DNA from: Artocarpus heterophyllus
Taxonomy: Eukaryota > Streptophyta > Magnoliopsida > Rosales > Moraceae
Direction: 5' to 3'
Assembly (NCBI GenBank): GCA_025403435.1
Contig: CM046348.1
Coordinates: forward strand, 25,975,899 to 26,039,898
Length of the DNA: 64,000 bases
Part shown: piece after piece, positions 1 through 11,240 of the stretch
How positions within the stretch are numbered: the stretch's first letter is position 1
Layout: every line of letters begins with the position of its first letter
The notes under the pieces: generated by a model
Seen by the model: only the letters and a program-made list of their open reading frames with translations
Database searches by the model: none
Told to the model about the DNA's origin: nothing
Translations under genes and position numbers: made by a program

Positions 1-960
1 CTTTTCCAATAATTGGTGACTTATGTCGGATTTATCAGATTGGTTTAAAATTTATAAGAATCAAATAATTCATGTCTGTTTATCGGTTGAATTAATTATG
101 TAAGAAATTAGTTCAAGATGAACTTGTTGAATTATGGCGTTCGGATAATTCTTGTCTGTTTATCGGTTGTTTTAATTTTGGACAATTAGAACAAGATAAA
201 CTTGTAGAATTATTTGAATTGATTTATTTTCTTAGAGATTATCTTGATAGAGTTTGTTTTGATCAGATATCTTTTCTATTGGGCTATTTGAATCAAAACT
301 GAGACTTTATCCTTTAGAATCTCGGGTGGAAAATAAAAGATTCGCGGAGATTTTTTCTCGGCAGTTCGGCCTGCCGATCAGAAAGTTCGGCCTGCCGAAC
401 TGGCCAGTTCGGCCTGCCTATCTCACAGTTCGGCATGCCGACCGCGACAGCTAAGATTACGCGTTTTTCACGCGTATCTTATCAGATATTGATCCGAACT
501 TGATTCTGTTTCGATTTTTGAGACCTAATCTGATATGGACTGACCCCAAGGACCAATAGGTATAAAAAGGGAGTGAGTCTAATGATTTACTCAGATCAAT
601 TTGAGAGATTAAGAGTGATACTCTTCTAGTGAGCATCTGAAAACTCCCTGAGAGCTTTTGTTCACAAATCACGAACACTAGCTTTGGGTTCTCTCTATTG
701 GTTGGAAGGAGAGTCACCGGTGGAAGAGCTGTACGTGTGAGCCCACACTCACTCCGGTTGTGGATAGAGAATAGCAAAGAAGACCAGTTGGTTGAGGCTC
801 TTCTGGAACGTTACTTCTCTACACAGGTCGCGGAGGTTCTTCGGCACACTGAGGTTAGTAAGATCTGTTTAATTTATACATATAACATGTCATACTTGTA
901 TTTTGGAAAATACTCTGATGAAAATTTTTTAAAATTCCGCTGCGCACTTTGTTTCCAACA
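1..960 (+). repeat. 3' portion of an Angela-type copia LTR
   Basis: This stretch aligns by eye, along its length, with the right-hand part of the solo LTR at 30973-32989. Shared blocks include the TTGAATTAATT / AACTTGTTGAATTAT stretches, the GTTCGGCCTGCCGA repeats, and the region that codes for nothing but resembles a short ORF at 698-967. It ends in CCAACA at 960, the normal end of this LTR family. The 5' part lies outside the window, so whether this is a solo LTR or the end of a full element cannot be decided. A TATA-like TATAAAAAG is at 561-569. The following bases ACCTT (961-965) would be one copy of its target duplication. Confidence 0.85.
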
Positions 961-1776
961 ACCTTAAACTTGGGCGGCATAGAGGCTCGCATGATAACAT
1001 CTGGGAATGGTGGGTCTAGGGCTCCGACATCATCCAAGCCGAAACGGTTGTTTCAGATCTCATCGATTTGGCACTATAACACCCAAAACTGGCGACTGTT
1101 TGTATCTTCAGGCAGTTTAACCCTGTAGGGTGCTCCATCCTCCACACAGTGGCCAGCCCCAGGCGGGCGATTTTGACGCGCTTCTCCCTGGCATCCTAGT
1201 CGGTCAAATACTGATGCTCGGGAGCCTTGGGGTGACGGTACCCATGCTACTTGAGGGCCAAGACTGCCTTCTTGGACTAGTCTATCATTGGCCAAGGCGC
1301 CATGTGTAGAGCCTCTTGAATGCTTGAAATAAGCTTCGCTTGGGTCAGCTACATCCCATCATGCCCGCGACCTCCGACATGGTCAGCCGAGGCTGGAGGC
1401 AGGAGAGTAGGTGCGGCCTGACGTTGAGCCTGTTGTGTGAGCTGCTGTGTAAGAATCCAAACAGCATTTTTAAGCTCTCGGATTGGGTCTTGAGCAACTA
1501 GGTCCTGTGCTTGCTCAGCCCTGGCTATGCTTCCCTGCCCCCCGGACTGGGACCTTGTGGCCCGGGGTTAGGCTGTAGGCCTACCTGGATTTTGTTGTTG
1601 ATTTATCGAGTCTCCCGACCCCTCCTGTTGGGCAGCGTCGTCTCGGGCATTTCCTTGAGTTACCATCTTGGTCCTTGGAGTTAATGTAGCTGGTGTCTGA
1701 ATGAAGGCATAGGGGCCTTGCTTCTAGCTCAAAAATGTTGATGCTTACTGAGGTCCGGCGTAGAATCAACACCACG
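961..1776 (-). pseudogene. Ty3-gypsy gag fragment, interrupted by the LTR at 1-960
   Basis: Read on the minus strand from an ATG at 1666-1664, the product begins MVTQGNARDD and continues through a Gln/Arg-rich, low-complexity N-terminus with several in-frame stops, as in decayed gypsy gag proteins. It lies directly downstream (in the minus direction) of an LTR (1777-2374) and a candidate primer-binding site starting TGGTGTTGATTC at 1774-1760. The start MVT- resembles that of the larger gypsy gag at 25482, but the two are clearly different families. The remainder would continue left of the Angela-type LTR, outside the window. Confidence 0.55.
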
Positions 1777-2374
1777 TGCGGCTACGCACAGTGTCTAGCT
1801 CTTCCTAGCTAGCCTCTACCCAGTTGGGTGTACCTGCAACAAGAGGACAGACGCTTCAGAGGTGAGAGAAAATGTGTCAATCAATAGACAAGGACTCTCC
1901 GATGCTCAAGGCAAGGGTTGCTCGGCAGAGGATGGGAGCTTGTTAGGTGGGAAGGTGCATCATCCTAGAATACAATAAATGCATCCTATTTATAGGCTAC
2001 CATTTGGACCGAGTGTCAGGTGGGTTTTGCCCACAACTCGGTGTCACATCAAGGCATGTCAGGTAGTAGGTGACAAGTGTCACATCCCTCCATCAATGGA
2101 TTGGCCTCCATCAGACGATGAGTTGTTTGCCATTTGTTGGCCTATGGTAGCGAGAAGTAGTGCACTTGTGATGAAAATAATCCGACTCGAGCTGGTACAT
2201 AGCCCAAGGTGGCAACCTATTGACGTGTAGCCCTGAAGGCCCTAAGAAGCACCTCGGATGCAACATCCATTGTCATCAGGGTTGGTAGTTTGCTCCCTGG
2301 TAGCTCTGCCGAGCTGTTTGACCGACCACCCGAAGTTCGTCTCCTTGGCGGTGGCATCGAGGTCACCCTCAACA
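1777..2374 (-). repeat. 5' LTR of a gypsy-type element (about 598 bp)
   Basis: On the minus strand the block starts TGTTGAGGGTGACC at 2374 and ends ...GCCGCA at 1777, followed by a TGG-starting primer-binding-site candidate. It holds a clear TATA-like sequence (CTATAAATAGG around 1985-1995, read on the minus strand) followed by a GC-richer transcript leader. The partner LTR is outside the window, so the boundaries rest on the TG...CA ends and the PBS position only. A short ORF at 1979-2230 on the plus strand lies inside it and has no recognisable product. Confidence 0.6.
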
Positions 2375-3992
2375 TTTGGGATTAGAGATTCAATCTTGTG
2401 TTTTTTATCTGCTCTCCATTAACTGGGACTTCATCGCCTTCGATCTTGTGTTTTTTTTATTTTTTATTTTATTTTCCTTTTTGGTAAATTGTAAGAGTGG
2501 ATATATAACTGGGATTAGAGATTCTTTATATCCTATTCGGCTATTCCTTTGAATTACTTCTAAAATCACTCTATTACTTCTTTTAAAAAAAAAACACTGA
2601 GAAAAAAGTCATTTTGTTTCTTCTAATTTTTTCATTAAAAAAAGAAAAATTAAAAGAAGAAGGGGATATAACTCAGCAAGCAGTTAATTATAAACTAAAG
2701 AGAATGGTCCAATGTCCCGTTCATTTTTAACTCATAAGCAAAGCAGACTAATGGTTAGGATGAAAGGCTAAGAGCTGTTGCGTGGTTAGCTACTTCTCAA
2801 ATGGATGTTTAATTACAAACTCCATACCAAATCCATTTCTAGTTAGTTAATTATGCATTGAAAAGTCACTGAAATATCCATTTTTATCAATGGCACCTAG
2901 CCGCTAATCAAAGTACCAAAATTATTAACTTTACCACACTAGAACAAATCAAAATGGAATTTAAATTTTAAACCTCATGTATCAAGTGAGTTTTGATGTA
3001 AAGTAAGTTTATTATTATCAAGTCAAGGGCATATTGGAGGATGAACATATGGTGGTGAAAATGCAGATGAAATTCTTCAAGTGCAGATGCTTTTATTATC
3101 ACATATCAGCTACCTAACAAGTGCTCTGCTGTATGGGGGAAAATGTACAGCTTATAGAAGTTTCTCGGGTTTTCTTTCTTTTGTTTTTCTTATTCAATAC
3201 AACCTCTTATAAAACAAATAATTTGAAACAATCATTTAAGAGAATAGATGGTGTCATTTTTCGTGCAATACGACACAAGTTTACTTAGTCATCTTCACTT
3301 AATATAGATTTCCAGACCCAGCTTTTGTCTTTTTCTTTTTTTTTTTTTGGCAATTTTTGTTGATTCTTGTTGTCAATTAATCATCTTCATTTGGAAACGA
3401 AGAAAGACTTTTTATATGTAGCTTGGATTTTAGTTTGTTATTCACTTATAGTAGTTTTTCAATTCGTTTTTGGGGAAAAAAAGAATCAAACTTTTGGAAA
3501 TTTGATTTTTATGCCTTTCAAAAAAAAAAAGGAGATTTTTTTCCTTCTTACAGCAGAGGAAGGTTCCATTTTTTTAAGAAACTCACATAAAGCACACTAA
3601 AGGTCAAAATCCCCATTTTTAATTCGTTAAGCTAATTTTTTTCATTCTTTTTCTGATTGATTGCTCTTTTTATCGTTTATCAATTGCCTTTTTTTACTCT
3701 CTTTTTTCTTCTTTTGATTACTTTCCTCTCTTTTTTCTTCTCAAATGTTGAGATCTGGTGTGAACTGTGAAAGACTTTGTTTCCTTGTAATATATATCAA
3801 ATAAGAAAACCTTTTCAACACTTCTATGCAAAAGAGGTTATCCCTATCATTTGAACAATCTTTAACCATTATGTTATATTAGAATCATTTCTGATTAAAT
3901 AGAAAATAAATTACAATTTAACAAACTTTAAATAAACTGCCTTGCATCCATGTATGATTTTCTCTTATTCGATGATGTACTTTAGGTGAAAA
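2375..3992. other. AT-rich intergenic stretch, no gene recognised
   Basis: Long T- and A-runs, no recognisable coding exon. It should contain the left end and 5' untranslated region of the hAT element whose transposase starts at 3993, but no left terminal inverted repeat matching TAGGGGTGAAC was found, so that end is either diverged or deleted. The short ORF at 3367-3600 is T-rich low-complexity sequence and is not accepted as a gene. Confidence 0.5.
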
Positions 3993-6310
3993 ATGGACGG
4001 CAGTTCTAGTCAATCTCAAGCCTCTTCAAGTTTTGGCATTGTTGATAGTGCTTCTAAAAAAGCAAATCCAGTTGATCTTGAGAATGAGTTTGAATCGGAT
4101 GAAGAGACAATAGATGGAAAAAATTCAAAAAAATGGAAAGGCCAAAATCCTCCTAGAGAAAATAGTGAGGTTTGGAAGGATTTCATTCATTATTTTGATG
4201 AGAAAGGGGAGAGAAGAGCAATGTGCAAACATTTTGAGGCAAATTTTGCTAGTCAAGCAAAAAAGCATGGGACGAGTACTTTGTGGAATCATTTGAAAAG
4301 TTGCTCAAAAAATCCCAATAAACCTGTTGACAAGAAACAAAAGGTCTTAGTATTTGAACCAAAGAAAGGAGGCAATGCAGTAAATGAAGGACAATTAGTG
4401 GCTAAGCATTACAACAAAGAGGCTTGTAGGGAAGCTGTTGCTGAGTACATTGTGTTGGTTGAATTGCCATTCAAGCATGTCGAAAGTGAAGGGTTTCAGA
4501 GTTTTTGTCTAAAGCTTCAACCTAGCTTTGATCCCTCATCAAGGATGACAATTGCTAGAGACATTTACAAGATGTATTTAGATGAGAAGAAGAAATTGAA
4601 AGACATCTTGAAAAAGGAAAGGGTTTCTATTACTACAAATTGTTGGACGTCAATTCAAAATATTGGGTACATGGTAATTATAGCTCATTGGGTGGATAGT
4701 CATTTTAATTTGCAAAAAAGAATTATTAATTTCTCTCAAATTATAGATCATCATGGAGACACCATCGCTAAGGCAATCGAAGCTTGTTTAATTAAGTGGG
4801 GTATCCATAAAATTTTCCAAGTGACAGTTGACAATGCTTCTAGCAATGACAAGGCCATTAAATACTTGAAGAAGAAATTTGAAGAGAAAAAGGAGGGGCT
4901 AGTACTTGATGGTAAGTTCTTACACATGAGGTGTTGTGCTCACATTATCAATTTGATTATCAAGGATGGTTTGAAAGAAAAACAAGAACCGATAAACATT
5001 ATTTGAAATGTTGTAAGATATGTGCGGTCATCGACGGCAAGACTATTGACGTTTAAGGAGTGTGTGAGAATGGAGGGAATTCCTTGTAAAGGACTTTTAT
5101 GCTTAGATGTTACTACTAGATGGAACTCTACATATTTGATGTTAAACCAAGCATTGAAGTTTCAAAAGGCATTTGAAAGGTTGGATGGCGATCAAAATTA
5201 TTTCAAATATTTTGAGGAGGTTGAGAAGGATGGCAAAAAAAGGGATGGGCCACCGGATGAACTTGATTGGAAAATGCAAAAATCTTTGAGCAATATTTAG
5301 CTATTTTTTATGAGATCACTTTGAGGTTTAGTAGGTTCCACTTATGTCACTTCTAATAAATATTTTCGAGATATTTGTCAAATTCAAGAGCATTTGTATG
5401 ATTTGAGTGATGAGACTTCCTGAGAATTCTTTGTTGGCATTAATGGCTTCTAACATGAGACTCAAATATTAAAAATATTGGGGAAAAGTGGAGGAGAGTA
5501 ATGGATGTTTGTTGCTTGCCACCGTCCTTGATCCTCGATACAAGCTTGAGTATTTACATCATTGCTTGAGTGCTTTTCATGACTCAAGGACATGTAAGTC
5601 TATAATAAACAATGTTAAAGATGATTTGAGGAAGATATTTAATTATTATAACGATAAAGAGTTTGGTGTATTGCCACAGCCAATAGAACCTCAAGTTCAA
5701 GCTGCAAGTCAAGTAGAAATTGTCGAGCAAACTTCATTGTCGTCATCTTTTATGCTTACTAGAGCTACTAAATTTAGCAGCCATGATAGTTTCGTGCAAC
5801 AACGGCGTAATCAAGATAGTGGTAAAATAAAGAATGAGGTGGATAGGTACTTGAACGAGCCTCCTAAAGATATAGACACAACTAATATTGATGATTTTGA
5901 CATTTTGAAGTGGTGGATGGTGAATTCTATCAAATGCAAAGTCTTGTCTCATATTGCCCATGATGTACTTGTTGTTCTGGTGACAACTGTCGCATCTGAG
6001 GCTGCATTTTCTATGGGAGGCCACATACTTAATCCTTTTAGGAGCTCGCTAAGTCCTAAGACAGTAGAGGCATTGATTTGCTTGAAGAATTGGTTGAGCG
6101 AGTCTCATCAACCAATCCTTGTGATGGAGTATATGGATGAGCAAGAGGTTCTTGAGACTTCTGAGAATCTTGAGATAGGTAATTGCATAATTCTTAAGTT
6201 TGTTACAATTCTACTTATTCCTTAAAATTTATCACTTATTTGATTTTCTTCTTATTTTAGAGATGATTGAACAATCTAACACTTCAAACACAGGCACGAC
6301 TGCCTCTTGA
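3993..6310 (+). pseudogene. hAT-superfamily transposase (BED / RICESLEEPER-like), broken
   Basis: A DNA transposase of the hAT type. Residues 1-337 (3993-5006) contain an N-terminal BED-type zinc finger (tryptophan near 54, then CKHF...HGTSTLWNH) and the start of the RNase H-like catalytic region (TTNCWTS, CAHIINL). An in-frame TGA at 5004 stands where relatives have a codon before NVVRYVRSS, and the same frame then continues from 5022 to 5300. Further frameshifts or stops occur between 5300 and 5487. The C-terminal dimerisation region (TVASEAAFS, GGHILNPFRSSLSPK) is open from 5488. A likely last intron (GT at 6179, AG at 6260) joins Glu-Ile-Glu and leads to a TGA at 6308-6310. The second zinc-binding cysteine of the BED finger is replaced by Phe. 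It cannot be functional as it stands. Confidence 0.88.
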
Positions 6311-6871
6311 CATGCTGAAAACTAGAAAGTCTCCTATTATTTCGTGAAGTAATCAAAATTCAAATCAAGTAAGTTAGTAGAAAAATACCCTAAAAAGAAA
6401 AAGAACACTTGACTTTGTTCATCATTTCATTTGTAATATCCTATTATTTTCGAACCCAATGAACAATTTTGATGGAAGAACAAGAACTCTTGACTTTGTT
6501 CATTACTTCATCTGTAGTTAATGTTTCTTGTTGTAATGAATGATTATGTTTCTTAATTTGTTATGAATATGGTCATTATCTTTAGGCATCAAACTTGGTT
6601 GTTGTTAGGAATGCTTCATACATTATCATCTTATATTTTCTGCAAATTTTCTTCACTTTTTTTTAATAAAAAAAAGCTCAAAAAATTACATTGTGCATTA
6701 GTATGGACTCAAACCGGTATAGACTCAAACCGATGCACCCGCCCGCACCTAAACCGAAACTGCCAGTCATTCCATGGGCGGTCTGTGGGTTGGTTAATCG
6801 CCAATCCGCTATTTAAAAAAAACGACCCGCATTCACCCAAAAACCGTCAAACCACCCGTTGTTCACCCCTA
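6311..6871 (+). mobile_element. 3' end of the hAT element with terminal inverted repeat
   Basis: After a short AT-rich part, sequence from about 6705 becomes GC-rich and repeats motifs such as AAACCG and ACCCGC, as subterminal regions of Ac-like hAT elements do. It ends GTTCACCCCTA at 6861-6871, i.e. TAGGGGTGAAC when read inwards, a normal Ac-like terminus. The next eight bases CCCAACAA (6872-6879) are the predicted 8-bp target duplication; the second copy was not found on the left side. Immediately beyond 6871 an unrelated minus-strand gag reading frame resumes, which supports this as the element edge. Confidence 0.6.
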
Positions 6872-7515
6872 CCCAACAATCACAAACTTGTTTTGACTTT
6901 TCTTCAACGAACAAGTCGAAATGCTCCTCTCTTGGTGTCGGCTCTTCAAAGTGGCAATCTTTAATGTTTGTGGTAGGAATAGGTTCCACCAATTCTTCAT
7001 TTTGCTTTACCATAGTCTTCGTATACCAATTGGTTACTATCGGTTCTTCGACATGATTTTTTTAAATTGATTTCCTAAAAAGCTCCATTTCTTCACCAAG
7101 ATACCCCCTAGAACAAAATTGAATTTCTTATGTATTGTCCATTTGGTTGATAGTACTTTTTAGCTATTCCATTATTTCCTCTAGTCTTGACTTTTTCACT
7201 TCTTAAGGCCCGATGGATTAGTGCATAATGTTAGGGTGATGGATATATGGAGGATATTGATAGTTCCAATCCTGCAGTGATGGATCCCAATGCCAGTGTT
7301 AGTCAAAATTAGCCATATCATTTAGCAAGTGACATGCATTTTCATGGTTTCTATTAAGCACATGACCATCGGTTCTAAAAGCTCCGTAATCTACTCAATT
7401 CCGTGCGTCATCATTCAACCCATTGTAGAAAATGTAAGTTAGAGACTCATTTGAAAAGTTGTGGTTAGAAAATCTTTCCACCAATTGATTGAATCTCCTT
7501 CAGAAGGCATAAAAT
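6872..7515 (-). pseudogene. Gypsy gag remnant (Athila/Tat-like), minus strand
   Basis: Read on the minus strand from about 7515, one frame gives a retrotransposon gag-like segment (RRFNQLVERFSNHNFSNES, then FYNGL, then NHENACHLLNDMA), followed by acidic linker sequence ending EEHFDLFVEEKSK at the hAT terminus. At least six in-frame stops break it. The FYNGL...LL(N)xMA pattern is typical of gag regions of plant Athila-like gypsy elements. The hAT element inserted into it at 6871/6872. Confidence 0.6.
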
Positions 7516-7664
7516 GGTTTTGAACATTGTTAGGTAAAATTCGAGAGGAATTGGCTATGATAATTTTTTCTGCGACGAGATTTAAAAGAAAAATACAGAA
7601 AAAATATTCAAAGTAAACCTAGAGCTAATTAGTATCGATATTAACAAAAATTAAACAAAACAAT

Positions 7665-7681
7665 TCCCGACAACGGCTCGA
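7665..7681 (-). other. Degenerate primer-binding site of the gypsy remnant
   Basis: On the minus strand this reads CGAGCCGTTGTCGGGA, close to TGGCGCCGTTGCCGGGGA, the tRNA-Asp primer-binding site used by many plant gypsy elements. It lies 150 bp upstream (minus direction) of the gag remnant, the expected place. The 5' LTR should begin just above 7682, but its outer end was not located. Confidence 0.5.
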
Positions 7682-10237
7682 AAAACTTGTGGATTTTCAT
7701 GTATACAAGCACACGTAATCATAACAAGTAGTACAGTGTACCAAATTACAAAGATCAATCCCACAAGAATTGTATTAATTTTCGATTAACTATCAAAATT
7801 ATATCTTAACTCTAGAATTATTTGAATGATAAAAATTTCAATTTTAAAATAAAATAAAATAAAAATAAAGTTAAAAAGAAAATTCAAATGAATGTTGAAA
7901 CAAACAAATCTTTAAAACGTTGAGAATTATGATTTCATTAAAGCTAATTCAATCCTATTCAATTAAACATATTATTATGATCTTCTCATACTGTGTTGAT
8001 AGTCGAATTTCCTATCCTATTCAATGCTGTCAATCGAGTTATGTTAAAAATACCTAAGCGTAAAAACGCATAATATATTTATGTAAATTAATTATGTCTA
8101 AGCTTTTTATATTCTGTAGGTATTCTTATTATGACCATGCAAACCATGTAAGTATATCTTTATCTTACATGTAATTTATGGTATTCTACTCATGTTCCTA
8201 AATCACAAATCTCCTATCAGTTTCATCATAATTTATATTATTATCTAACTAGTGGCCAGCTAATTAAAAGCATTAAGTCTAGTGTAAATACTTAACATAA
8301 ATATGAGGTTCACAATAATTTTATTTAACTAAATAAAATGTTTATAATTAAAGTTCCATCACAATCTCAACAGAAATAAAATTAGAACATGATAATAACA
8401 ACAAAAATAAACAATATCACAAATATTAACATTAAACAAACATTAAAAATATTACAGAGAGAGTTTAGAAATTACCCGAAATTTTATTATAGTGTTGGTG
8501 AGTCAACCTCCACAATAATAGCATTATCTCACAATATTTTACAAATACAAACACTTAAAAGAAAATAAAAGAAACTACTTTTTTTTTTCTTTTTCTCTAG
8601 AGCATTGCTCCACGTCTATTGATGAGCTTCTAAAGCTCTTATTAATAAAGAGCTAAAATGGCTCTCTGGACATCCCAAAGCCTTCAATTTGCAAGTCCAT
8701 ATATAGCCTTGGGATGGCTTAATTCCTCAATTAGAAAAAAAAAAAAATACATTAGATCGTTGTTTACTCAGATGTCAACAAAAGAATTAAATGCCATCCT
8801 TGTATTTCAGCACTAAATTCGTGCAAAGAGGAGTCAATTAGTTGTTTTGTTTCTCCAATGTGCACATCACATGTCTTAGCCTGATTGGCTTTTCTTCTCT
8901 TCAAAACCGAACCACACAATTTTTTTTTTACATTTTTTTACCCAAATCTTTCTTAATTAGATACTCATTTGAGAATTAAACTATCTAGTGCACAACAAAA
9001 CTAACTACAAACTAGATCAAAATAAAGCAAAATAAATTAAAAATTAAACTAAACTAAAAATCAAACAAAAATTAATTAAAACAAAACAATACAATACAAA
9101 TTGAAAACAAAGTAAAATCTCAAGGACAAAACTAATTTTGCACATTAAAAGTTGGTAAAATAACTCTATCTTATAGAGTCATCACCCTTACAGGTGATCT
9201 ATGTGTAAATCACATAGGATTAGTTCCATCCATTTGAATTAAAAATCGGAAGTTCAATGGATAAAATGATGAGCTTTAAAAGTTCAGAGGGCAAAGTAAA
9301 GAGTTTTGAAAATTCAAAGGATAAAGCAGTTATTTTGGAAGTTCAAGGGGACCAAAGTTAGAAAGACCCTAACGTTTAAAGACCATTGGTGTAATAACCC
9401 AAAAAAAAAAAGAGCTTCCATTACCAACAATTAGTACATTGACCAAGTTTGAATGTGTGTATCCAAGTACAAATTCTAATTCTAACCCATACTACCTTAA
9501 AACCAAGTTTCGACTGTGTGTGTCGAAATAGATACACAAACAATCAAGTACAAAAATGACTTTTAATAAGATCTCTACAATCAATAAAAAATACGATTGA
9601 TTAAAATCGAGAAATCTATAGGCCACACAAAACACTATAAATAAACAAATATAGTACTACAACACTGAAAATATAACATGGGAGTAGCAAACGAATTAAA
9701 CACTAACAATTCATTGGTAAAAGTCATAGTTATTATAGATAAAAGTGTAGAGAAAAACAAGAGTAAAACACCCACGTCTGTTGACAAATCCTTTTGCAAG
9801 GAGACGACTGAGTAAAACATTACTAGGATAAGCTGCGAACTCCAAAAGATACACATTAATGTCAAGATGTTGTCCAAATAGTGGTGTCTAAGCCCCATGA
9901 GCCACCACTGCGCCAAAAGACAGCACTAGCACCACCATAGAAGCGCATAGATCAAAACCCTAACAGACCTCGGCCTCAGGACATTAGATGCACTGAGAAT
10001 TGCTCGATCTAAATAACTATCAGCTTCTATACTAAACTCATCTATGATTTGTCTATACGGAAGCTCCGCGTTGCACGCTATTATTACCACATCAAGAAGT
10101 CAATAATTTTTTAAGACCAAATTTCACCATTGGGAACAGCGCCGTTTCTCCTTAAATTCTTGCGTTTTTCAACTCTCTCTGTCTTTCCCTAGGTAAAAGA
10201 TTTGTGTGCTTCTAAAAAGGGATTTTAATAAGATCTC
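7682..10237. other. AT-rich non-coding stretch, probably old LTR and other repeats
   Basis: No exon is recognised. The part next to the primer-binding site is expected to be LTR of the gypsy remnant. At about 9240-9410 short phrases of the type 'AAAGTTCAGAGGGCAAAGTAAAG' recur with variation (9250, 9278, 9310), suggesting a short degenerate tandem repeat. A minus-strand ORF at 9635-9916 gives a hydrophobic peptide with no recognisable family and is not annotated. Confidence 0.4.
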
Positions 10238-10758
10238 TTTTACTTCAAAATGTAACTGTTTTGTCCCTGATCTATGATTTGTCTCCAAATTTCACCTTGC
10301 TATTAGATTCCATTAATTTTTTAGATGGAAAAGTTGAATTATTAATTATCTTGAGAGTTAAGTATGATATTTTAGTTTTATTAAATACCCTTCTCTCCTA
10401 AAATATTAGTTAGGTGCCAATACTTATATATGTTAGCTTCTATATATGGTTAGAACAAAAAAGAGGGCAAAAAACCAAAAATTCATTAAAATAACTCACT
10501 AGCAAGCTCATTAAGGATGTCTCTTGCATTACAAAATTATGAACTTAACAATCTCAAATAAATTCCAGCAGAAAAAAAAACAAAAGAAATAAACAAACGT
10601 GCCCAACTATCTAAAAATTTCACCATGTACAAGGTAAGTTTCAATAGTTGGGTGCGTTTATTTGTCTATTTTATTTTTTCTATTAGATTTTTTTGTTAAG
10701 TTAATAATTTTGTAATGTAGGCAATATATTCTTGCTTCTCTCCTGAGAGGATAGCAAT

Positions 10759-10797
<39 letters not shown>

Positions 10798-11240
10798 GAA
10801 GTGTTTTTTCAGTTTGTATGTTAATAAGTTTATTATTGCAAGGATAAAATCATAACTTAAATTAAGTACTCTCGGCCAATTTTTTTTTTTTTTGTGTAAC
10901 AGTTTTTTTTTATTTGTTTGTTAATGAATTTATTACTCTAGGGTAAATCTAAACATGGTGTGGATTCTTGATGAGTTTGTTAGTGGGTTTCTTAATGACT
11001 CTTTTTGGGGTTTTTCCTCTTTTTTCCTTGTTATAACCAGCAGCTGGAAGCTAAATATATGGGTTTTAGTACCTAACTAATATTTTGAAAGAGAAAGGTA
11101 CTTAGTAAAACCAAAACATTATACTTAACTCTAAAAAAATAGAGAGTTCGGCTTTTCTGTCCAAAAATTGATAGAATTTAACAGAGGGGGTAAAGTTGGA
11201 GACAAATCATTGATCGTGGAACAAAACAAGTACTTTTTTT
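10238..11240. repeat. Long inverted-repeat (foldback-like) element, about 1 kb
   Basis: The left arm (about 10238-10450) and the right arm (about 11040-11240) are reverse complements with scattered mismatches. For example ATGATTTGTCTCCAA on the left matches TTGGAGACAAATCAT on the right, and AAAATATTAGTTAGGT matches ACCTAACTAATATTTT. The similarity continues inwards more weakly (GAGGGCAAAAAACC against GGTTTTTCCTCTTTTTT). The centre holds a TA microsatellite. There is no coding sequence. The structure fits a non-autonomous foldback or long-TIR MITE (for example Mutator-like). Exact ends and target duplication were not resolved. Confidence 0.7.
10766..10791. repeat. TA dinucleotide microsatellite
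   Basis: Uninterrupted alternating TA run of about 26 bases inside the loop of the long inverted repeat. Confidence 0.9.

Noticed and set aside
698..967. Plus-strand ORF of 89 residues
   Set aside because: Lies inside the Angela-type LTR and is not kept open in the other LTR copies; no recognisable domain.
1979..2230. Plus-strand ORF of 83 residues
   Set aside because: Lies inside an LTR, antisense to its transcript; no domain.
9635..9916. Minus-strand ORF of 93 residues, hydrophobic
   Set aside because: No ortholog-like features, no exon signals, surrounded by low-complexity AT-rich DNA.
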